Made by a program: the position numbers and the translations under genes
Shown here: positions 1 through 10,117 of the stretch, in pieces
Layout: every line of letters starts with the position of its first letter
Position numbering within the stretch: the first letter of the stretch is position 1
Origin: JAAYXS01 sp964550375
GTDB lineage: Bacteria; Planctomycetota; Phycisphaerae; UBA1845; Fen-1342
Direction: 5' to 3'
Assembly (NCBI GenBank): GCA_964550375.1
Contig: CAZJYX010000009.1
Coordinates: 1-64,000, forward strand
DNA length: 64,000 nucleotides
The notes under the pieces: generated by a model
The model's database searches: none
Told to the model about the DNA's origin: nothing
The model's input: the letters and a program-made list of their open reading frames with translations, nothing else

Positions 1-40
1 GTTCCGGGCACTGCGTGAGCACTTGATATATGGCGCGTGA
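1..40 (+). CDS. C-terminal tail of an upstream gene (partial)
   Basis: Reading from base 2, the first bases encode FRALREHLIYGA followed by a TGA stop at 38-40. The peptide looks like a plausible protein end, and no other frame stays open here. Only 12 residues are visible, so the product cannot be named, and the call could be chance. Confidence 0.25.
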   Translation, partial: FRALREHLIYGA

Positions 41-384
41 ATGGGGTGGGGTCAATGAATTGGGGCGGGATTGGTGGTGGTTGGTGGATTCTGGCGTGGG
101 CTGGGAAGCCATCGCGCGTGCCCGGCTGTGGCGCGCGGGCCGATAATACGGCCGCGAGCCTCGCCAGACGCGCCCATACTCACGCCTTTCAGGCCGATAT
201 CCACCAAAAAGATAAGGTTATCGACCACTTTCACTGTTGGGCCCGCCCGGGACGTTTCTTGGGGTCGCGCGTCAAACAGCCCGCGCCAGGGTGCTATCTA
301 CTGTTGACGTGACTGAATACGGGGAAGGCAAAAAGGGCACAGGCGAACCTCGCCGACCCGGCTCCAAGCTGAAAGAGGCTACAA
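41..384. other. Intergenic region upstream of the first dockerin-type gene
   Basis: I see no convincing gene here; the short open frames have no Shine-Dalgarno site and no protein-like composition. The first part is G-rich on the plus strand, with four G runs between 43 and 69. A small inverted repeat GATAA-GG-TTATC lies at 211-222. AGAGG shortly before 385 is the ribosome-binding site of the next gene. No clear sigma-70 promoter was found. Confidence 0.5.
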
Positions 385-2349
385 ATGTTCAACGCAAGAG
401 CACTCAAACTTACGGCGGTTCGGCTCGCGCTGGCGGCCGCTTGCCTGGTTGCGGTGGGCGCACTGGCCGAACCCCAGCACACTCCCCCCTGGTGGAACAA
501 CGACGACCGCCGGACTTTCCGAGAAAGCTACGGCTTCGAAACCACCGCCGACCCGCCCGACGCCACGCCCGGAATTACGCCGCCCTGGTACCCGCACATC
601 GGGACGCTGGTCGAATCGACCGGCGACGTGGGTCGGGTTAGCGGGGTGGCCGGACACCAGGGCGCCTGGGGCGTTCAGGGCTCCGGCAAGAGCGGCTCGG
701 TTACGTTCTTCGTCTGGAACGGCGAGGCGACTGACAGCGAGAAGCACCTCTGGGTGCAGTTCGATTGCTACGTGTACAACGGCGGCGTGGCTGGACCATC
801 AGCCACGGCCGGCCCGCCCGCGCAGTCGGCAGGTCGGGCCAGCATCCCCAATCGCTGGGAGGATATCGGCGGCGGCTGGACGCGGCACTGGCGTGAATGG
901 ACGATCAAACCCCAGCCGATGTGGGAGGAAATCACGTTCCGGATGGCAACCGCCGAATCCGGCGGCACCGCGGTGATCGACAACGTCGAGATTGGCACAC
1001 ATTGCTCGGGCGATGAGGCCAAGTGCGACGCGAGCGGATTCGACTTCGCCACGCCGGAGTGGACCGTTCCGGCCTTTGTCTGCCTGGCGCCTGAGCACGG
1101 CGGCTACACCTGGTCACAAAGCGGAAGCGTCTTCGTGGAGTGGATGCCCGGACTTGGCGACCACGAGGGTGTCATGGGGCTTCTCGGCGGCATCCCCGGC
1201 GAGGGCATGCTGACGCTCACGGTGGACGGCCTGGAGTTGCCCGAGGAGGTTGTGCACCTGGCCTGCCAGTATGATTTCTTCAGCGCCGAAGGCGGTGCCG
1301 TGCACTGCATGCCTGAACTGCCGCCGGACGTAATGCTGACGAACGTGCGGGAGACCTTCCTCGATATCGGCGGCGGCTGGCAGCGTTGCCTGCTCCAGCT
1401 TGACGTCTCGCCCCCGCCGCAGTGGAAGGCCTTCACCTGGGTTCTCTCGACCAATGCCGCCGGCGACCCGGTCGGCCTGGACAATGTTCTCGTCTCGGCC
1501 GGCACCGTTGAACCGGACGACTGGTACGAGGACTTCGAGCCTTACCAAGCGGGCGAGTCGCTGCATGGCTTATACGGCTGGAAGGGCTGGGATGGCGATC
1601 CGGCGCTGGCCGCGCAGGTCGCGTCTGAGCAGGCCTTCGACTCGTTCCATTCGGTCGAGATTGCGGGCGGCGCGGACCTGGTGCAGGAATTCGCGGGATT
1701 CGATGATCCCACCAGATGGCTGTTCACGGCCCGGCAGTACATCCCCTCGAGTTTCGTGTCAGGTCCTCCGGGACAGCTTGCCGGCACATATGTGATTCTG
1801 CTGAACACGTATGCCGACGGCGGCCCGCACGCCGAGTCCGATTGGTCTGCTCAGATGCAGTTTGACTCAAATGACGGCATGCTGAAGGTCTATCACGGCC
1901 AGGGGCTCGAGACGGTCGCAGTGCCGTACCAGACTGACCGCTGGGTGGAGATCAGGGTGCTGGTCGATCTGCCCGCCGATTGGACGAGCGTTTACTACGA
2001 CGACGAGTTGATTGTCGAATACCCCTGGACCGCGGGCGTTCTGGGCGGCGGCGGCGGAGCGGCGAGGATTGCGGCCCTCGATTTGTTCGCGAACGGCTCT
2101 TCGCCGGTCTACTACGATGACGTTCGCGTGTGGCAGGCGCCGCGCACCGGCGACGTTAATTGCGACGGGGCCGTGAACGCGTTCGACATTGACCCCTTCG
2201 TGCTGGCACTGACCAGCGCGGATGAGTATGCGGCCGCCTTTCCGGCCTGCCATCGAACCGTGGCCGACGTCAACGGCGACGGCGTCGTCAACGCGTTCGA
2301 CATTGATCCGTTCGTGCAATGTCTGACCGGCGGCGGCTGCGCGCCGTAA
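385..2349 (+). CDS. Secreted protein with C-terminal dockerin-like repeat pair
   Basis: A 654-residue exported protein. Residues 1-28 are a signal peptide ending in GALA. The body contains two similar beta-rich modules, each with a DIGGGW motif and a DNV segment near its end, then a further concanavalin-like module from about residue 375. Residues 589-654 hold two dockerin-type Ca-binding loops, GDVNCDGAVNAFD and ADVNGDGVVNAFD, each followed by IDPFV. Such C-terminal pairs are common on planctomycete secreted proteins. No catalytic motif was recognised, so binding of carbohydrate or another surface ligand is only a guess. The start is preceded by AGAGG and fits the signal peptide. A very similar C-terminus is found on the gene ending at 8902. 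Confidence 0.8.
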   Translation: MFNARALKLTAVRLALAAACLVAVGALAEPQHTPPWWNNDDRRTFRESYGFETTADPPDATPGITPPWYPHIGTLVESTGDVGRVSGVAGHQGAWGVQGSGKSGSVTFFVWNGEATDSEKHLWVQFDCYVYNGGVAGPSATAGPPAQSAGRASIPNRWEDIGGGWTRHWREWTIKPQPMWEEITFRMATAESGGTAVIDNVEIGTHCSGDEAKCDASGFDFATPEWTVPAFVCLAPEHGGYTWSQSGSVFVEWMPGLGDHEGVMGLLGGIPGEGMLTLTVDGLELPEEVVHLACQYDFFSAEGGAVHCMPELPPDVMLTNVRETFLDIGGGWQRCLLQLDVSPPPQWKAFTWVLSTNAAGDPVGLDNVLVSAGTVEPDDWYEDFEPYQAGESLHGLYGWKGWDGDPALAAQVASEQAFDSFHSVEIAGGADLVQEFAGFDDPTRWLFTARQYIPSSFVSGPPGQLAGTYVILLNTYADGGPHAESDWSAQMQFDSNDGMLKVYHGQGLETVAVPYQTDRWVEIRVLVDLPADWTSVYYDDELIVEYPWTAGVLGGGGGAARIAALDLFANGSSPVYYDDVRVWQAPRTGDVNCDGAVNAFDIDPFVLALTSADEYAAAFPACHRTVADVNGDGVVNAFDIDPFVQCLTGGGCAP

Positions 2350-2402
2350 GCTCCCTGAATCCGTGGGCCCAGTGCGCAGGCCACGGAACACCAGATGCGA
2401 AT

Positions 2403-2439
2403 CGAGCGGGTCGACAGCCGCAGGCTGACGGCCCGCTCG
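2403..2439 (+). terminator. Nested hairpin after the dockerin-type gene
   Basis: CGAGCGGG pairs with CCCGCTCG over 8 bp, and inside it CAGCC-GCA-GGCTG forms a second stem. It lies 54 bases after the stop codon. There is no U tract, so a terminator role is only suggested by position and stability. Confidence 0.4.
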
Positions 2440-2472
2440 CCCGTTTCCAGGCAGGCCATCGGACGAGCTGCA

Positions 2473-2518
2473 GCGGGGCGGCCGGAGTTGTGCGGTGGCG
2501 GTGACTACACTTCCTCTG
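2473..2518 (+). repeat. 46-bp direct repeat, copy A
   Basis: This copy matches 4096-4141 at 44 of 46 positions in the same orientation. The two differences (G/A and C/T) would both be silent if read in the frame GRPELCGGGDYTSS. The copies lie on either side of the TIM-barrel gene at 2758-3735. The flanks are not similar. Confidence 0.85.
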
Positions 2519-2757
2519 TGCGGCCGGGGCGGAGGTGTCGGCAATAGTCGGCGGCGGTTCGTCCGCGACGGTGCGGCCGGCTTGCAGGGGCGCGATTGAG
2601 AGAGCCGGGAAGACTAGGGTAACCTTCAGCATCGCACGCGACCCCGTTTCACCGTAGTGATCTGCCAAGGCGAGACGTGAGGCGTAACACCTTTCCGCGC
2701 AGGCTCACCAGAGAAGGTGCGGATGTGCGGTGCCGCCGCCTAGCCGGTGCCCGCAGT

Positions 2758-3735
2758 TCAGGATAACTCCGTGCGCACGCGTTCCAGCAGCCGTCTGGTT
2801 GCGTGAACGCCCTCCGGTTCGCTCAGGCGGCGCCCTTCGTACTCGATCCCGACGTGGCCCCCGTAGCCGGCATCCAGCACGATCCGCAACATCTTGCGGT
2901 AGTCCGTGTTGACCTCGCTGCCGCGCTCGTCGAAATCGTTCGATTTCGCGCTGACCGCCTTGGCAAACGGCATCAGCTCGCGCACCCCCTGGTAGCGGTC
3001 ATACCACTGGCCGTCGCCCAGGTGGAAGTTACCGAAATCCGGCAACGTGCCGCAACGCGGATGGTCCACCCGTCGAATCACGCCCGCCAGCCAGGCCCCG
3101 TTGCTCGACAGCCCGCCGTGGTTCTCAACGATGACGTTGATCTCCCGCGCGGCGGCAAACTCGGTCAGCCGCCGCAGCCCGTCCGCGACGCGCTGGGCCT
3201 GCTCATGCTCCGTGCCGCTGCTGTGCGCGTTGACCCGGACGCTGTGACACCCCAGGAATCCGGCGGCCTCCACCCACTTGTAATGGTTCTGGACGGCTTT
3301 GCGCCGTTCGGCCTCGTCGGCGTGCCCCAGGGCGCCTTCGCCGTCCACCATGATCAGCAGGCTGCGCACCCCCGCGTCCTCGGCCCGCCGGCGCATCTGC
3401 TGCAAGTAGTCCTGGTCGGTCGCCTTGTCGCGGAAGAACTGGTTCACGTACTCCACCGCGTCGAGGCCGTAGTGGTCGCGCGCGGCGCGGGCGAAATCCA
3501 GATGGTCGAGCTCGCGGGCGAAGATCGTTCTGTGCAGCGACCACTCCGCCAGCGAAATGCGAAACAGCGGCTCTCTGCGTTTATCCTCCGGCGAGCGGCC
3601 CAAGGCCGGCTTCAGCGCCAGGCCGCCGACCAATGCCGCTCCGGCCCGCAGAAACGCCCGCCGACCCAGCACGCCGCCATACCAACCAGGCCGGACCGGC
3701 TCCGGGTTCTGGCTTCCGCGCTTGCTGTCGCTCAT
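2758..3735 (-). CDS. Sugar phosphate isomerase/epimerase-like TIM-barrel protein, Tat-exported
   Basis: A 325-residue protein of the xylose-isomerase-like TIM-barrel family. The ATG at 3735 was chosen because GGAGG lies 7 bases upstream; the frame is open further but lacks signals. The N-terminus has a twin-arginine type signal (GRRAFLRAGAALVGG), so the protein probably acts outside the cytoplasm. Barrel motifs include DAVEYVNQFF, SLLIMVDGEG, VIVENHGG and VGIEYEGR, which supply the usual Glu, His and Asp metal ligands of this superfamily. Members act as isomerases, epimerases or endonuclease-IV-like enzymes, and many are secreted in planctomycetes, so the substrate cannot be assigned. The gene stands alone between two copies of a 46-bp repeat. 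Confidence 0.8.
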   Translation of the reverse strand: MSDSKRGSQNPEPVRPGWYGGVLGRRAFLRAGAALVGGLALKPALGRSPEDKRREPLFRISLAEWSLHRTIFARELDHLDFARAARDHYGLDAVEYVNQFFRDKATDQDYLQQMRRRAEDAGVRSLLIMVDGEGALGHADEAERRKAVQNHYKWVEAAGFLGCHSVRVNAHSSGTEHEQAQRVADGLRRLTEFAAAREINVIVENHGGLSSNGAWLAGVIRRVDHPRCGTLPDFGNFHLGDGQWYDRYQGVRELMPFAKAVSAKSNDFDERGSEVNTDYRKMLRIVLDAGYGGHVGIEYEGRRLSEPEGVHATRRLLERVRTELS

Positions 3736-4241
3736 GTGGATTCCTCCGGTTCTCCGCCGCACCGTGTGCCAGCGCGTGCTGGAGCAACGGCCGGCGGTTA
3801 CACGGCCACGCGCCAGCATACCGCCAGTGCTGCCGGCCGGCGACAGTCCTGGGCCGTGAAGCCGTCCCGTCGGGGCGTATTCTGGCGTGGGGCTGGCATT
3901 CAATGGCGAGAACGGACTGGAATCTCGCGTTTGCCGGAGACGTATTCAGTTGTTGAAGATCCGCTCCGGTGCTGCGCTGAGTTTCTGTGGACATGCGGTT
4001 CGGTTGCAGGCGTCTAGCCCCGGCTAGGGCTGTGGCGGACTCCTGAGCCGTCGGCCCGCCTGCTTTTTCAGCGGGAGGTTATCGGGCGGGCAGTGGCGGG
4101 GCGGCCGGAATTGTGCGGTGGCGGTGACTACACTTCTTCTGATGCGGTCGGGCTTGGATTTCCCCTGCGGCGGGCTCAGGCGGAACGCAACGGGCGCACA
4201 CTGCGGCCCCGGGCAGAGAAAGCGGCCACAGGAGGGCGAGT
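3736..4241. other. Divergent intergenic region holding the second 46-bp repeat copy
   Basis: This is the divergent region between the TIM-barrel gene and the sigma-54 activator. It holds a short hairpin AGCCC-CGGCTA-GGGCT near 4016, a second weak hairpin at 4053-4073 with a T-rich loop, and repeat copy B at 4096-4141. Open frames here show no coding features and no gene is called. Confidence 0.55.
4096..4141 (+). repeat. 46-bp direct repeat, copy B
   Basis: Second copy of the element at 2473-2518 (44 of 46 identical, same orientation). It lies about 100 bases upstream of the start of the sigma-54 activator gene. Confidence 0.85.
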
Positions 4242-6113
<1,872 letters not shown>

Positions 6114-6284
6114 ATCCCTGATATTTCGTGAATCCGAGCCCGCCGGTCCGGGCGCGGCGTGCCACAGCGGCGGTGCGCATACGTTTTTGCCGGCCCGACT
6201 TATGAGCCTTCTGCGCGCCCGGACGCGTCCGGCATTGGTGTTGCTTCTCCTACTGGGCGTTCGGGAACGCACGGGAAGAAGGCA

Positions 6285-6551
6285 ATGCTTCGCATCACCG
6301 CTAGCGAGACCCCAACCGCTGTCACGCTCAAGCTGGAAGGCCGCATCGCCAGTGCCTGGGTTGCGGAACTCAGAAACGAGTGTCAGGCGCGGCTGCATGG
6401 CCGGCGGCGCCTACGGCTCGACTTCCAGCACGTGACGTTCGTCGATCGCAGCGGTGTGCTCATGTTACGCGAGCTGGCCTGTCCGCAGCTCAGCATCGTG
6501 AACTGCCCGACGCTCGTGCGCGAGGGCCTGGAGACGGTGCGCCCGGACTGA
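6285..6551 (+). CDS. Small STAS-domain protein (anti-sigma antagonist-like)
   Basis: An 88-residue protein. The ATG at 6285 follows GGAAGAAGG, and the longer in-frame extension looks non-coding. LTLEGRI-type strand residues near the N-terminus (VTLKLEGRIAS) and the DFQHVTFVDRSGVLML segment fit a STAS domain, with the Ser in DRSG at the place phosphorylated in SpoIIAA-type antagonists. Such proteins switch anti-sigma kinases or sit in signalling scaffolds. It follows the PAS sigma-54 activator on the same strand after 171 bases, which may mean linked signalling but does not prove it. No kinase partner is seen nearby. Confidence 0.65.
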   Translation: MLRITASETPTAVTLKLEGRIASAWVAELRNECQARLHGRRRLRLDFQHVTFVDRSGVLMLRELACPQLSIVNCPTLVREGLETVRPD

Positions 6552-6727
6552 GACGCGGCGGCCCGGCGTGTTGGGTGCCGCTTGCCCCGTGCCGCCGCGC
6601 GGCGCTGCTGGTTGCAAGGAGTCCGCCCACAGGCCGCGGCCGAAACCGCAGGTGTCCGGGCCACCGTCGTTGTTCAGGGTTTTGACGTTGTCCGAAACCA
6701 CCAAGTTCATCAAATAGAGGAGCACGC

Positions 6728-8902
6728 ATGTACCGCCACACAAGGAAAATACTGTTCGTCCTGGCCCTCGTTCCACTCGCCTGGCCGGCCGCGGCCGGGG
6801 CCGCCGTGCACACGGTCACGCAGATCGGCAATACCTTCTCGCCCAGTTCGATCACTGTGGCGCCCGGCGACACGGTCCGCTGGGTCTGGACATCCGGCAT
6901 CCACACGGTCACGTCGGGCACGCCCTGCACGGCGGACGGGCGATTCAACGTCCCGCTGGATTCGAATCACCCCATCTTCGAGTACGTGGTGCCGACCTTC
7001 GTGCCGCACATCCCGTACTTCTGCATCCCGCACTGTGGGATCGGAATGACGGGCGACATATACGTGCAATCCACTGAGACCGTGGACTTCGTGATTACGT
7101 TGGACGGCTTCCAGGAGGTTCCGCCGGCCAGTACGCCTGCCACCGGCAGCGGCACCGCCGCGCTCGACACACTCACCGGGCTGTTTACCTGGAACTTTAG
7201 CTTCTCCGGGCTGACCGCCGCCGAGACGGCGGCCCATTTTCATGGTCCGGCGGGGACGTGCAGCACGGCCGGTCCCGTGATTACGCTGCCCCCGGGCAGC
7301 CCGAAGATCGGTTCGGCCACTCTGGACGCCGCGCAGGTCGCGGATGTTCTGGCGGGCCTGTGGTATGTGAACGTTCATACCAGCACCTATCCGGGTGGTG
7401 AGATTCGTGGCCGGGTGGCGCCCGTTCCGCTGGCTGATCCGCTGCCCGACATAGCGCCGGGCGACATCGCGATCGACCTTCAGCCGATCGCCACCGGGCT
7501 GGTGGCACCGAACTGGGGCACCGCCGCACCGGGCGACGCGAGCCGCTTGTTCGTCGTGGACCAGGTGGGAACCCTGTGGGCGATCGAGCTGGGCAGTGGC
7601 AGCAAGAGCGTGTTCCTGGACGTGAGCAGCCGCCTGGTAACGCTCGGCATCGGCGGCCCGGGGACGTTTGATGAACGCGGATTCCTCGGAGTGGCGTTCC
7701 ACCCGGACTATCAGAGCAACGGCCTGTTCTACACATACACTTCGGAGCCCGAAGCAGGCACGCCGGATTTCACCACGATGCCGATGGGCGTCATGCCGAA
7801 CTGCCAGAGCGTTGTGCTCGAATGGCAGGTGCCGACTCCGTCTGATCCCGCCTCCCTGCCGGGCGGCACGCCGCGCGAGTTGCTGCGGATCGACCAGCCG
7901 CAGTTCAATCACAATGGCGGCGCGCTGGCTTTCGGCCCCGACGGCTTGCTGTACATCGCGCTGGGCGATGGCGGCGGGCGCGATGACCGCGACGACGGCA
8001 TGTCGCTGGGCGTTCCCCTCGTGGGACACGGCTGCGAAGGCAACGGCCAGAATCTGAACTCCATCCTGGGCAAGATCATTCGGATCGATCCGCTGGGCAG
8101 CGATTCGGCTAATGGGGCGTACGGCATTCCCGCCGACAACCCGTTCGTCGGCGCGGCGGGCCTCGATGAGATCTGGGCGTACGGGCTGCGCAACCCGTGG
8201 CGCATCTCGTTCGACAGCGCGACCGGCGAGCTGTACATCGCCGACGTCGGGCAGAACGACATTGAGGAAATCAACATCGGTGCCAGCGGGGCGAATTATG
8301 GCTGGCGCTGGAAGGAAGGCTCGTTCAGTTTCATCTTCAACGGCAACCAGCCGGGCTACGTTACCGACGAGCCGTTGGACGTGCCGGCGGGCCTCACGGA
8401 CCCCGTGGCCGAGTACGATCACGATGACGGCACCGCCGTGGTCGGCGGCTTCGTCTTCCGCGGCACCACCCGGCCGCAGTTGGTCGGCAAATACGTTTTG
8501 GGCGAATTCGCGTTGACCTTCAGCAACGACGGCAGGCTGTTCTACCTCGACGCCGGCGACCAGATCCAGGAATTCCAGCTCAATGGCATGACGGAGCTGG
8601 GGCTTTCGCTGCTGGGATTCGGCGAAGATGCCAAGGGCGAAATCTACGTGCTGGCCAACAGCACCGGAACTCCCTTCGGCACGAGCGGTGTCGTGCTGCG
8701 CGTGGCGTTACTGGGCGACCTCAACTGCGACGGGTTGGTGAATGCATTCGACATTGACCCGTTTGTCCTGGCCCTCACCGATCCGGCGGGCTACGCCATG
8801 GCGTATCCTGACTGCGACGTGCGCAACGCGGACGTCAACGGCGATGGACTGATCAACGCGTTCGACATCGACCCGTTCGTGCTGGTTCTCACGGGCGGTT
8901 AG
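6728..8902 (+). CDS. Secreted cupredoxin-CHRD-glucose/sorbosone dehydrogenase fusion with dockerin-like tail
   Basis: A 724-residue exported protein built from four modules. After a signal peptide (1-25) comes a plastocyanin-like domain with the type 1 copper ligands visible as His (SGIHTV), Cys and His (CIPHC) and Met (GIGMTG). Residues about 118-235 are a CHRD domain (LDGFQEVPPAS, AHFHGPAG). Residues about 250-655 match the glucose/sorbosone dehydrogenase beta-propeller (FDERGFLGVAFHPDY, NHNGGALAFGPDG, YGLRNPWR, NYGWRW). Residues 662-724 are two dockerin-type loops with NAFDIDPFVL. The enzyme probably oxidises a sugar outside the cell using PQQ, perhaps passing electrons to the copper domain. 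The ATG follows GAGGAGC. The gene stands alone. Confidence 0.85.
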   Translation: MYRHTRKILFVLALVPLAWPAAAGAAVHTVTQIGNTFSPSSITVAPGDTVRWVWTSGIHTVTSGTPCTADGRFNVPLDSNHPIFEYVVPTFVPHIPYFCIPHCGIGMTGDIYVQSTETVDFVITLDGFQEVPPASTPATGSGTAALDTLTGLFTWNFSFSGLTAAETAAHFHGPAGTCSTAGPVITLPPGSPKIGSATLDAAQVADVLAGLWYVNVHTSTYPGGEIRGRVAPVPLADPLPDIAPGDIAIDLQPIATGLVAPNWGTAAPGDASRLFVVDQVGTLWAIELGSGSKSVFLDVSSRLVTLGIGGPGTFDERGFLGVAFHPDYQSNGLFYTYTSEPEAGTPDFTTMPMGVMPNCQSVVLEWQVPTPSDPASLPGGTPRELLRIDQPQFNHNGGALAFGPDGLLYIALGDGGGRDDRDDGMSLGVPLVGHGCEGNGQNLNSILGKIIRIDPLGSDSANGAYGIPADNPFVGAAGLDEIWAYGLRNPWRISFDSATGELYIADVGQNDIEEINIGASGANYGWRWKEGSFSFIFNGNQPGYVTDEPLDVPAGLTDPVAEYDHDDGTAVVGGFVFRGTTRPQLVGKYVLGEFALTFSNDGRLFYLDAGDQIQEFQLNGMTELGLSLLGFGEDAKGEIYVLANSTGTPFGTSGVVLRVALLGDLNCDGLVNAFDIDPFVLALTDPAGYAMAYPDCDVRNADVNGDGLINAFDIDPFVLVLTGG

Positions 8903-8925
8903 TGCGGCGACGTGCGGTAATGCGC

Positions 8926-8960
8926 GGCCAGGCCGGGTTGCCTGTGGGCCCGGCCTGGCC
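8926..8960 (+). terminator. 12-bp perfect hairpin after the dehydrogenase fusion gene
   Basis: GGCCAGGCCGGG pairs perfectly with CCCGGCCTGGCC around an 11-base loop, 23 bases after the stop. There is no U tract downstream. Position and stability suggest an end of transcription or an mRNA-stabilising stem. Confidence 0.5.
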
Positions 8961-9085
8961 TCTGCCGACGCGATTGGCGTTTCACACCGGCGAGTCGTTC
9001 CAGCGACCTCTGAACGCGGGGGCGTCGAGAATCCGCCTGGTTCCTTGGCCGACTGACGCGCGCCAGGCGGTCAGGTCGAAGGACA

Positions 9086-10075
9086 TCACATGCGCAACCC
9101 TAGCTGCAGCCTGACGAATGGTCCGTCACTCAGATCGAGTCGGTCGTCACCCCGGTCACCATAGCCCTCACCCTCAAACCAGAAGCGGTCGAAGGCCCAG
9201 CCACCCGCCAGATCCAGCCAGACGTTCTTGCGGATATCCCATCGTGCGCTCAGCGCGACGCGCTTCTCGTAGTACGACAACCGATGGTCGTCGTCCTGCC
9301 GATCATGCCGGAAGAATCTCTGATTCGTCCAGTCGAATCCGGCCTGAAGTCGCAGCGAGTCCAGCAGTGCGTAACTTACCTGTGCACGCACCTCGCGCGG
9401 CACGAAATACGAAGCGTCTACTGTGAGTCTTTCGAGCGGTTCCCAGCCGATCACCGTCATCGGTACTCCAGCGAGCACGTTCAAGCGCTCGTCGGGACGG
9501 TAATGGTACGCGACGCCGAGGATCGGCACGTTCGGCAAGAACTCGCGATTGTTCGAGTAGTTGAGCAGGAACAGCCAGGCGTCCTTCTCACCGGCAGGGA
9601 CGCGCAAGAAGCCGGAAGCGGCCACCAGAATCTCGTCGCCGCTGGCGAAAGGTCGGTCGCTGGGCGATCCGATCGTGAGATTCCCGCCGCCCGTCCAGCC
9701 ATTGGCAAGCCGGCGCCGGTAGGTTGTGCCGAAGCGCACGTCCCACAGCTCACCGGGGAACGGGCTGCAACTATCCGGCAGTCGCGCACCCGAGGAGATA
9801 TCGAGCGCCTTAAGATTTGCGTGAAACGTCCACTCGTAGAGCTCAGACTGAGAGAGCGGAAAAGAGAGGCGAAAGTCGTGCTGCGACATGTGCATCTTCG
9901 TGCGTTGCCGCGCGACGGGTTCATTGAAGTGGGTCGTGAAGCTGTAATCAGTGCGTAGCGTCGCCTGGCCGAGTTGCGGCGACCGCCAGGAGGTCGAATC
10001 ATCCTGGGCAAGCGCTGCAGGCGTGATCAGCGTGCCCAGTGCCAGACCGACGATGTATTTGCGGGTGGCTCGCAT
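9086..10075 (-). CDS. Predicted outer-membrane beta-barrel protein
   Basis: A 329-residue exported protein with a signal peptide cleaved near LAQ (residues 1-24). The mature part has alternating polar/hydrophobic strands and many aromatic residues (YEWTFHANLKAL, WLFLLNYSNN, VALSARWDIRKNVWLDLAGGW), ending in a strand FVRLQLGLRM. This is typical of an outer-membrane barrel of the kind seen in uncharacterised planctomycete families. No transport signature is visible. It starts 42 bases after the end of the asparagine-synthase-type gene on the same strand, so it may be the last gene of that cluster and could pass the pathway substrate or product across the outer membrane. That link is inference. 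Confidence 0.6.
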   Translation of the reverse strand: MRATRKYIVGLALGTLITPAALAQDDSTSWRSPQLGQATLRTDYSFTTHFNEPVARQRTKMHMSQHDFRLSFPLSQSELYEWTFHANLKALDISSGARLPDSCSPFPGELWDVRFGTTYRRRLANGWTGGGNLTIGSPSDRPFASGDEILVAASGFLRVPAGEKDAWLFLLNYSNNREFLPNVPILGVAYHYRPDERLNVLAGVPMTVIGWEPLERLTVDASYFVPREVRAQVSYALLDSLRLQAGFDWTNQRFFRHDRQDDDHRLSYYEKRVALSARWDIRKNVWLDLAGGWAFDRFWFEGEGYGDRGDDRLDLSDGPFVRLQLGLRM

Positions 10076-10117
10076 TCCGCGATCCTACCGCAGTGGCTGC
10101 ATGGTGGCCAGTCGCTT

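Larger units (their letters stand above)
2350..2757. other. Convergent intergenic region holding a hairpin and one copy of a 46-bp repeat
   Basis: The region separates two convergent genes. It contains a nested hairpin at 2403-2439 and one copy of a 46-bp repeat at 2473-2518. The rest is GC-rich sequence with no gene I can support. Confidence 0.6.

Noticed and set aside
43..69. Four G runs that could form a G-quadruplex
   Set aside because: One loop is 10 bases long and the genome is GC-rich, so such runs occur by chance; no gene start is close.
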